Part shown: one piece after another, positions 57,245 through 64,000 of the stretch
Numbering within the stretch: position 1 is the first letter of the stretch
How the letters are laid out: every line of letters starts with the position of its first letter
The notes under the pieces: generated by a model
Told to the model about the DNA's origin: nothing
The model's database searches: none
The model's input: only the letters and a program-made list of their open reading frames with translations
NCBI GenBank assembly: GCA_004835665.1
Contig: RBKR01000016.1
Coordinates: forward strand, 558,001-622,000
Reading direction: 5' to 3'
Source of the DNA: Phoma sp. XZ068
Taxonomy: Eukaryota > Ascomycota > Dothideomycetes > Pleosporales > Didymellaceae
Length of the DNA: 64,000 bases
Made by a program: the position numbers and the translations under genes

Positions 57245-58514
57245 TGTAATTGAGATACAGCATAATCATGAGACGAAGATACACTCGCGTTTTCTCCTTC
57301 AACAAGTGATACCTCATGGTTTATATAGCCTGCAATGTGTTCTGCTAACCGTACATTACCTTTACCCGCACTCAGACTCCAAGAACAAATAGAAGTGCCT
57401 CAAGGCCCTATGTGATTTTGCCCTCAAAAATCTAAAAGACCTGACCCATTTCCGGGGTTCAGTATCGTGGATGGCATTTCTGTCTTCTGTTCTTTCCATC
57501 ATCATGTTTCTCTCAGAACACCCCAGAAAAGTCTGAAAACTTTATATCTACAACTATTATGACCTGGTTGCCTTTTTGCAAGCCTCGAAAACACATCGAT
57601 GACAGCAACCCGGACGCGTTGACTAGAAACCATTGGCAGAAGTGTTCATGGCCTCCCCTCGGCTCCAAAAGAACACGGAAGAAGTCGATGTCCTCTGGAC
57701 CCACGACGAGTCCATGGTTTCACTGTCGATGCCGTTGAACAGCCTTCCCTCTCGCAGCATGTCTCCACTATCACTCATGAACAACCTCAAGTGATTCACA
57801 TTTGCTTAAACTACGCATTTGGGATCTGCACTAACAGTCAAAATCCGACGAGATTGTCTACAGTCTCTGAAAGGTTGCCCTGTCTAGAGTATGGCGTTGC
57901 TGCTGTCTAAAATTAATTCGCCCCAAAACATGTTGTCTGCTTTTGCTGCGCGGTAGTATCCCCACTTGTTGGCTTCTACCACTTTTTGTTTCTTTTTCTT
58001 TTTCCAAAAAGAGGGAACTTTCCAGCCATATGAGTAAAAGTCGAAAGTGTGATGACATGTTCCTGCGATCATTCTTTTCGGTAATTGAGCTGTCGTTCTA
58101 GAGCTATCTTCTGCGGTATATACAAACAATGTGAACACGTTCGCAAGACCAGAAGGAATACCAAAGAACATGGGTGCGGTAAAAACTCGAAATTGACAAA
58201 CAAAACCATACGCCTTTCCAAAGGGCCTGGCACGCCAACAAGGCTGTGTTCTCTCCACGTTGGGATTTATACATCTTGAGAATCAACCAGAAATCCAGCT
58301 CTCAAACACCTTCGTCTCTTAATCCTTCAATATGGCGTTAATATGATAGTCAAAATGACTCATTCTGAACAACCGAAAGACCTTCCTAATCCGGTAATAT
58401 TGGGCGCCTCAACGTCGAGTAACTGGTATATAGTCGAAAGTACAAGTATAAGTGCACATTGCTGTTTGTAAACATATCATAACGGGAAGATTCACAATAT
58501 AATGCTACACCAGC
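57245..58514. other. Intergenic region between VPS18 and the SDR gene
   Basis: About 1.27 kb without a supported gene. T-rich and A-rich runs near 57980-58010 produce chance minus-strand frames. A GGTATATAG element at 58425-58433, about 80 bases before the SDR start, may act as a TATA box. Confidence 0.45.
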
Positions 58515-59494
58515 ATGGCTAACCGAAAGAAAGACGTCGTACTAGCCGACGGCTTCACACAAACAAGCCACAGCCATCCAACAACCGCACTCGACCCCTC
58601 GACCAACAAACTCCAGATACCACTGAACGTGCTGATAATTGGCGCATCGCGCGGTATAGGAGCTGGAATCGCATACGCATATGCTCAAGCTGGAGCCGCG
58701 AATCTCATTCTCGCCGCACGCGCATCTTCCACGAAAGAACTATCCGCTGTTGCAGAGAAAGCCAAGAAGCTCAACCCTTCAGTCCCAGTTACCTGTTTAC
58801 CAGTCGATATTACTTCATCCGAAAGCGTTGCAGAACTCGCGAAGAACGTCAAGGAGAGACTTGGGAAACTCGACATCCTAATTCTGAACTCCGGTTGTTC
58901 CGGGCCTGTGGTACTTAAAGTCGACGAAGGCGACCCGCAAGATTTCAAAGACGTGTTTGATGTTAATGTGCAAGGGACATATCTCGTTGCACACCACTTC
59001 ATCCCGCTGCTGCGAGAGAGCAATGGCGCGAAAACGTTTATTGCTGTGAACTCTTTCGCTGCGTTGATTACAAGCGGACACATTGCAAATACAGCGTACT
59101 GTGTGTCGAAGCTAGCACAAGCAAGGCTGATGGAGTATGTTGCTGAGCAATATGGTAAAGAGGGAGTATTGGCGATTGCAGTACATCCAGGGGCTGTGTT
59201 GACAGAGATGGCGGAGCAGACCGCGCCAGAGAGCATGATGCCATGTACGTACCCAGTTGATTTTGGCGCGTAATACTGACAGACGTAGATCTTACTGACG
59301 ATGTTGGCTTGTGCGGAGCGTTCTGTGTATGGCTGAGTAACGAGAAGAGAATGTGGTTGAACGGCAGGCTCATCAGTGCTACATGGGATATCGACGAACT
59401 GCTGCAGAAGAAAGAGAGCATCGAAAACAAGGACCTGTTGAAGATTGGATTCAGGGTTGCTGATGCTTCAGCTGCATCTCTCAGCCAACCATGA
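58515..59494 (+). CDS. Short-chain dehydrogenase/reductase
   Basis: NAD(P)-dependent oxidoreductase of the SDR superfamily. Exons 58515-59244 and 59289-59494 (44-base intron, GTACGT to GTAG) give 311 residues. The cofactor loop is GASRGIG (about 43-49) after VLIIGAS. LNSGCSGP corresponds to the NNAG motif with substitutions. The catalytic triad is Ser in NSFAAL and YCVSK (Tyr-x-x-x-Lys), with VHPGAVLTEMAE after it. No targeting signal. The C-terminus includes WLNGRLISATWDIDEL, as in classical fungal SDRs acting on secondary-metabolite or xenobiotic carbonyls. Substrate is unknown. Tail-to-tail with the next gene, only 57 bases apart. Confidence 0.88.
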
Positions 59495-59551
59495 GCCACA
59501 GAATGCAGTTTATGACATCCTTCGAGAAACCCTATCGCTGGCCGCTGCAGG

Positions 59552-61908
59552 TCATACAGGGGTCTCGTGAAAAGGGATATGCTGTGCATCGGTCGCGACT
59601 CGTACCATTGCTTGCCCAACACTCGGTCTGAAGGTTGCCTCTCTTGACCACAAGACCATTCGTCGGTCTTCAATCCCGCGGACTTGAAATGCGTTCAGCG
59701 TAATGGTGACGAGGTGGACGAATAGGTCAAGTGGATACTTGATCCAGAGCGTCGCATAGCGGAATTTCCTGACCCTTCGAAGTCCATGCATGGCATCGTT
59801 GTAGTCTTCTGTACTGAGATGCGCTTGCAAGAGCCACTGCATACGGTCAGCATTATTGAGATATGTACCAGATTTTGAGTAGAACGGTACCTCGAGAACG
59901 ATATAACTCATACCAAAGCCCATCACTACACAGGTGATAATTGTACCAATGATCCAGTACTTCTCAACGGCTTCACTGTTGGCTATGTTAATCTGCGTAA
60001 AGTCCAAGTAGCCACCGAACCCACCCCAAGTAGAGGTCATACAAGCACAGTTGTTGAACGCCCCTACCGTCTGTGCGGCTAAAAGATAACATGCCCAGAC
60101 CAGATTTGCAAACTCCAATGGCGTGAAGAAGGCGCGTTGAAGCCAGTTGCGTACGGTCATAGCGCGCAACGTTAAGAAGTGCGCTTGAACTGTAGCTTCC
60201 GTAGCTCTCTGTCTTGGCATCCTATGTTTCGATGGTAATGAACGTATTGGAAGTAAGGCGATCTGGAGCACCACATTCTCGATATGATTGAGGAGTCGTG
60301 TCAGAATCGTTCTCGATGCAGCTAACCCAGGAAGAATTGCGAATACTGTCCTCCGGTGATTCCTGGCTTGTCGAGTGTACTCTTCGACATCAGAGTGGAA
60401 TCGGTCTTGCTTCCGTAATGGAGATGTCAGCCACCATACTACGATTTCGGCGATCAGCAGCACGAGCGAGATGACGAAGAAGATGAGGTAGCCTCCTGTG
60501 CGACACCCTAGGCCAACTGTAGGTGTATTAAAGGATAGAACGAATCCGCCAACACTTGTGCCGCCGACGAGAAGGATAGAGGCAAGTACGGTCCACAACT
60601 GGCGACCATCACTAGACGAATGTCAGTTTGGTCATTACCGAGAAAAACAGCATACATACAACCAAGTAAATCCTTGATCGACTTGGCCTAAAACAAGGGC
60701 GGTTCTTGCTTCGCTTGCATCGCCAAGCCAGTTCCTGCCGCGTTGAGCAATATAGGCCTTCTCGATATCAATTAATATCGCATAAGCAGCGCCGTAATGA
60801 AATCTTGTTCGAGATTGGCCTGCAAACCCACGGAAGTAGTTACCTTTAACATACTCAGCTTTTGCAGCTATCTTCTCGACCCAGTATGCCATCTGTTGTG
60901 ACTGAGGCAGGTCCCGGAAAGAGGCTACGTATTCTTGTCTAATCTCGGTGTCGAGAAGAGAATCGCATACCAGGTCGACCAGCTTGTTGAGCTTGCGCTG
61001 GATGTCGTCTGATGCTACTGGGTTGCGGTCAAGGATGGAGCAAAGGATGAGAATGGGAAGCCAGGAAACGAAAAGACCCATTGCGAGATTGTGCGCCTGG
61101 AGGTTGCTGCCCATGTCGCCGAATGCTAAAGACACTCAGTGTGCGAAGCTGTACTTATTAGGGAGTAACCCACCTGCTTCAATTGAGATACCCAAAGCAA
61201 GTATAAACCACAACGTAGACAGAAAGATTGGCACGACACCTTTGCGTCTGTTATTGCGTAGATCGTGAGCCAGCTTCAGTCGCTTCTCACTCAGCGTCTT
61301 GTTTGTCCCAATAAGCTTGAGGTCTTTGCTAAAGAGTACGACGCGTAGTAGACCTTCCGCTTCCCGCGTCATCGAAATGACTGGCTTCATCTTATACTGG
61401 TTGAGATTCATCAGGATATAGAAAGAGTCACGTATGCTCGCGAACTCGGTGTACTCATCTGGGGTATCGTTGTAGGGCACCGCCATGTCCACTGTTGCTA
61501 TCGTTAGCAACTTGTCTTCCTGAAATTGAATACGATGTGAATGCGCTTACCAAAAAGCGCACATTTACCACTGATGCCAATATCCCACAGTATCGCTGAA
61601 AGACTGCTGACTGGGCTTCCAATCCATCTGTTGCACGCCTTCACCGTCCTCCAGAAAACGTTACTCTCGAACGGCGCCTGCAACAAGGTGCCCAGAATTG
61701 GTAGTATCCACGTTGTTAAAGTTGCGGATATGACTGGCCATGTGTAGTATTCGTTTCCGCTTCCACATAGTTTTACACATCCATTGTAAGTGATTTGTGT
61801 GCCCTGATTTGCTGCAATTAGGCGGACGCGCCCGGTGTAGTTATACTGCGAGATCAAAGAGGGGTCGGACATATAGCGGAGACCGCAAGCAGTGAAATTG
61901 GGCGCCAT
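59552..61908 (-). CDS. Uncharacterised polytopic membrane protein (735 residues)
   Basis: Exons 61551-61908, 61174-61497, 60660-61125 and 59552-60611 (introns 53, 48 and 48 bases; intron 1 has a CTAAC branch 6-8 bases before its AG). The ectodomain-like start has Cys and N-glycosylation sequons (NFTACG, NYTG, NGCVKLCGSG). Hydrophobic segments follow near 48-62 (VISATLTTWILPILG), then after splicing FLSTLWFILALGISIEAG, AMGLFVSWLPILILCSIL, LWTVLASILLVGGTSVGGF and YLIFFVISLVLLIAEIVVWW. In the last exon are LEFANLVWACYLLAAQTVGA, WIIGTIITCVVMGFGMSYIV and a final LDLFVHLVTI. A cytosolic loop carries the charged EKIAAKAEYVKG region. No family name can be given. The start lacks a clear signal peptide, so a 5' exon may be missing. 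Confidence 0.72.
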
Positions 61909-62737
61909 GATAGTATGTGGACGTCGAGTGATTGATATCGCAAGTCGGATTGGAGGCTACTGAAGCAGACACACGCCAGAGATATGATCATAATTACTGT
62001 GCACGACTGCTGTGCTTGATAGGGAAAATGTTGCACGAATTTTCAAGATGAGGCTGCAGCAGTATCTAGTGGGTAGCTTTTGATTGTCTTATCGGGTTAT
62101 GTACGCACAGCTGCAGCTGGGGTTGCACAACCAGCATAGTCTGGACATGCAGTGGCTGCCGTGGGTAGTGCACATGGTCCATGAATGCTGTGCACTTTTC
62201 TTTCCCCGGGCACTGGCACTACGTCCGCGGAGGCGACCGAATCCACAGTCACCAATACGTCCTATCCTTAGCAGTCCGATTTTGAACCTCTCATCTGTAG
62301 TAAAAAACATCCAGAGTAACGGTCGTGAGACACGACCACACTGAGCATGCTAAAAGAAAGGAGTACGACGGTACTAAATAACTGAGTAACAACTTAGCCA
62401 ACACCTGCTTCGTAGGCTGGAATCTGATTCGAGAACATGGTGTCCGTGGTGTTGAGCCGTTGATCTGGGACGATTAAGCAGACATTTCATTCGTTGCACC
62501 CCTGAGAGTGGGCTGACTCGACGATGGCCTAGCATTCTGCGTCACAGATATTACAATTCGCGGGCGTCAGAGGTTCAGAGTTGAAGGAATGGACGTCCCA
62601 ATAGCAAGTGGTTGGTGTTCAGTCACGTGTGGGGTAAGATCCCTGCAAGTCGGTTCGCGCTAAGAAAGTTGACCCGGCGCAACTGCATCACGAACCTCGC
62701 CTTTAACTACATCCCCACGTACACTACACACCACACC
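61909..62737. promoter_or_regulatory. Divergent region upstream of the membrane-protein and CWC2 genes
   Basis: About 830 bases holding both promoters. The CWC2 frame is open back to 62612, but its first 42 codons include no conserved sequence, so the start at 62738 is used. No element was assigned. Confidence 0.45.
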
Positions 62738-63982
62738 ATGGCTGAAGTACAATCACCACCCACGCAAACGGCGCCGGTGCCCGCAGACCCCGAAACCGCG
62801 CTTGAGCCCGCCACATCTACCTCGACATCCACAGAACTCGCGCCCATGACGACCGAACAGACCATCATCACCACCAACGCCGAAGGCAAGAAAGTCAAGA
62901 AGATCATCCGCCGCAAGCGACGCCCAGCGCGCCCACAAGTGGACGCCGCAACATTTAAGACTGAGGCGCCACCGCCAACAGGCACCATTTTCAACATCTG
63001 GTACAACAAATGGTCCGGCGGCGACAGAGAAGACAAATACCTCTCTCAGACCGCAGCCCAGGGCCGCTGCAACGTCGCCAAAGACTCAGGGTACACAAAA
63101 GGAGACCGAACACCAGGGGCGTACTTCTGCCTCTTCTTCGCGCGCGGGATATGCCCCAAGGGCGTCGACTGCGAGTACCTGCACCGCCTGCCCACCGTCA
63201 CCGACATGTACCCGTCCAACATCGACTGCTTCGGGCGCGACAAGTTCAGCGACTACCGCGACGACATGGGCGGCGTCGGCTCGTTCCAGCGCCAGAACCG
63301 CACACTGTACATTGGCCGCATCCACGTCACCGACGACATTGAGGAGATTGTCGCGCGCCACTTCCAGGAATGGGGGCAGGTCGAGCGCACGCGTGTATTG
63401 ACAGCGCGCGGCGTCGCATTTGTGACGTACATGAACGAAGCGAACAGCCAGTTTGCAAAGGAAGCAATGGCGCATCAGAGTCTGGACCACAACGAAATAT
63501 TGAACGTGCGCTGGGCAACCGTCGATCCAAACCCAGCGGCCGCAAAACGCGAAGCACACAGGATCGAGGAGCAGGCTGCAGAAGCCATCCGCAAGGCCCT
63601 CCCCGCAGCCTACGTCGCCGAGCTCGAAGGCCGAGACCCAGAGCAGAAGAAGCGACGGAAAGTGGAGGGTAGTTTCGGGTTGCAGGGCTACGAAGCACCA
63701 GACGATATCTGGTACGCAAAAGAAAAGGGCGAGTGGGAGCAAGCGCGAGAGTTGGAGTCGGGCGGCATAGAGAATAGGAAGATGATTGAGGCCGGTGGGG
63801 AAGACGAGGAGGAGTACGGCACGCTTGTGCCGCAGCAGAATGCACAGGCGGGAGGCAATGGGATACTGTCTGGCTCAACGCTGGCAGCCCTGAAGGGGTA
63901 CACGGCAACATCATCGAACAAGCGGCCAGCTCCGTCAGGTCCTTTACTTGCGGGCTACGGCAGTGACGACGATAGTGATTAG
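62738..63982 (+). CDS. CWC2: Pre-mRNA splicing factor CWC2
   Basis: Component of the Prp19-associated NineTeen complex that contacts U6 snRNA and helps activate the spliceosome. Single exon, 414 residues. Disordered Thr/Pro start, then the basic block KKIIRRKRRPARPQ. The Torus/zinc-finger region contains TGTIFNIWYNKWSGGD and the CCCH finger CNVAKDSGYTKG...CLFFARGICPKGVDCEYLHRLP. The connector NIDCFGRDKFSDYRDDMGGV and an RRM (RTLYIGRIHV, RGVAFVTYMNEANSQFA, LNVRWATVDPNP) follow. A helical tail and acidic end complete it. Start chosen at CACCATGGCTG, an excellent context, rather than the upstream ATG at 62612. Confidence 0.94.
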   Translation: MAEVQSPPTQTAPVPADPETALEPATSTSTSTELAPMTTEQTIITTNAEGKKVKKIIRRKRRPARPQVDAATFKTEAPPPTGTIFNIWYNKWSGGDREDKYLSQTAAQGRCNVAKDSGYTKGDRTPGAYFCLFFARGICPKGVDCEYLHRLPTVTDMYPSNIDCFGRDKFSDYRDDMGGVGSFQRQNRTLYIGRIHVTDDIEEIVARHFQEWGQVERTRVLTARGVAFVTYMNEANSQFAKEAMAHQSLDHNEILNVRWATVDPNPAAAKREAHRIEEQAAEAIRKALPAAYVAELEGRDPEQKKRRKVEGSFGLQGYEAPDDIWYAKEKGEWEQARELESGGIENRKMIEAGGEDEEEYGTLVPQQNAQAGGNGILSGSTLAALKGYTATSSNKRPAPSGPLLAGYGSDDDSD

Positions 63983-64000
63983 ATTTGTTTGCTGGGATGT

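Noticed and set aside
45564..61908. A DNA-repair or secondary-metabolite gene cluster
   Set aside because: RAD14 and Swi5 are separated by an unrelated gene, and the SDR has no backbone synthase or other tailoring enzymes nearby; adjacency looks incidental.
63086..63914. Large antisense frames over CWC2
   Set aside because: Shadows of the GC-rich CWC2 coding strand; no motifs.

Overview
This is nuclear DNA of a filamentous ascomycete. The best fit is a dothideomycete, probably Pleosporales. Genes are split by short GT-AG introns of about 44-71 bases, often with a CTRAC/CTRAY branch site 7-15 bases before the AG. Fungus-specific families are present: HET, APH-like kinases, Ytp1, Cut12 and secreted tyrosinase. 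Nothing bacterial, viral or clearly transposon-derived was seen. All exon coordinates below were worked out by hand from reading frames and splice signals. The genus assignment is inference.

Layout. 1-1.9 kb: the 5' part of the CAF1/POP2 deadenylase gene (minus), divergent from a complex I NDUFB3-like subunit. 1.9-8.4 kb: a long stretch with no convincing gene, ending in a pyrimidine-rich leader before an 823-residue CRIB-motif protein (8.4-10.9 kb). 13.4-20.0 kb: a PAF-acetylhydrolase-like lipase, a MARVEL membrane protein, an ECM4-type glutathione transferase, and a small protein with HWAL and NCQTW motifs. 20.7-27.6 kb: a decayed accessory zone with an APH-family pseudogene, a HET pseudogene and a 210-base GAAGGA/GAA repeat. 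27.6-31.0 kb: a secreted tyrosinase divergent from a secreted GH18 chitinase.

31.2-64 kb is compact and mostly housekeeping. In order it holds methionine aminopeptidase 2, GCN2, Cut12, peptidyl-tRNA hydrolase, RAD14/XPA, a small unknown protein, a long Swi5-domain protein, a Ytp1-like protein, two unknown proteins, a 575-residue membrane protein, VPS18, an SDR oxidoreductase, a 735-residue membrane protein and CWC2.

Functional themes. mRNA and translation: POP2, CWC2, MAP2, GCN2, PTH. DNA repair: RAD14, Swi5. Spindle pole and polarity: Cut12, the CRIB protein. Vacuole/endosome: VPS18. Wall and secreted functions: chitinase, tyrosinase. No single new multi-gene system is evident. The most interesting leads are the permuted papain-like signature in the HWAL/NCQTW protein, the decayed HET and APH genes, a palindrome shared by the upstream regions of MAP2 and GCN2, inverted-repeat clusters between genes, and the CRIB protein without a recognised catalytic domain.
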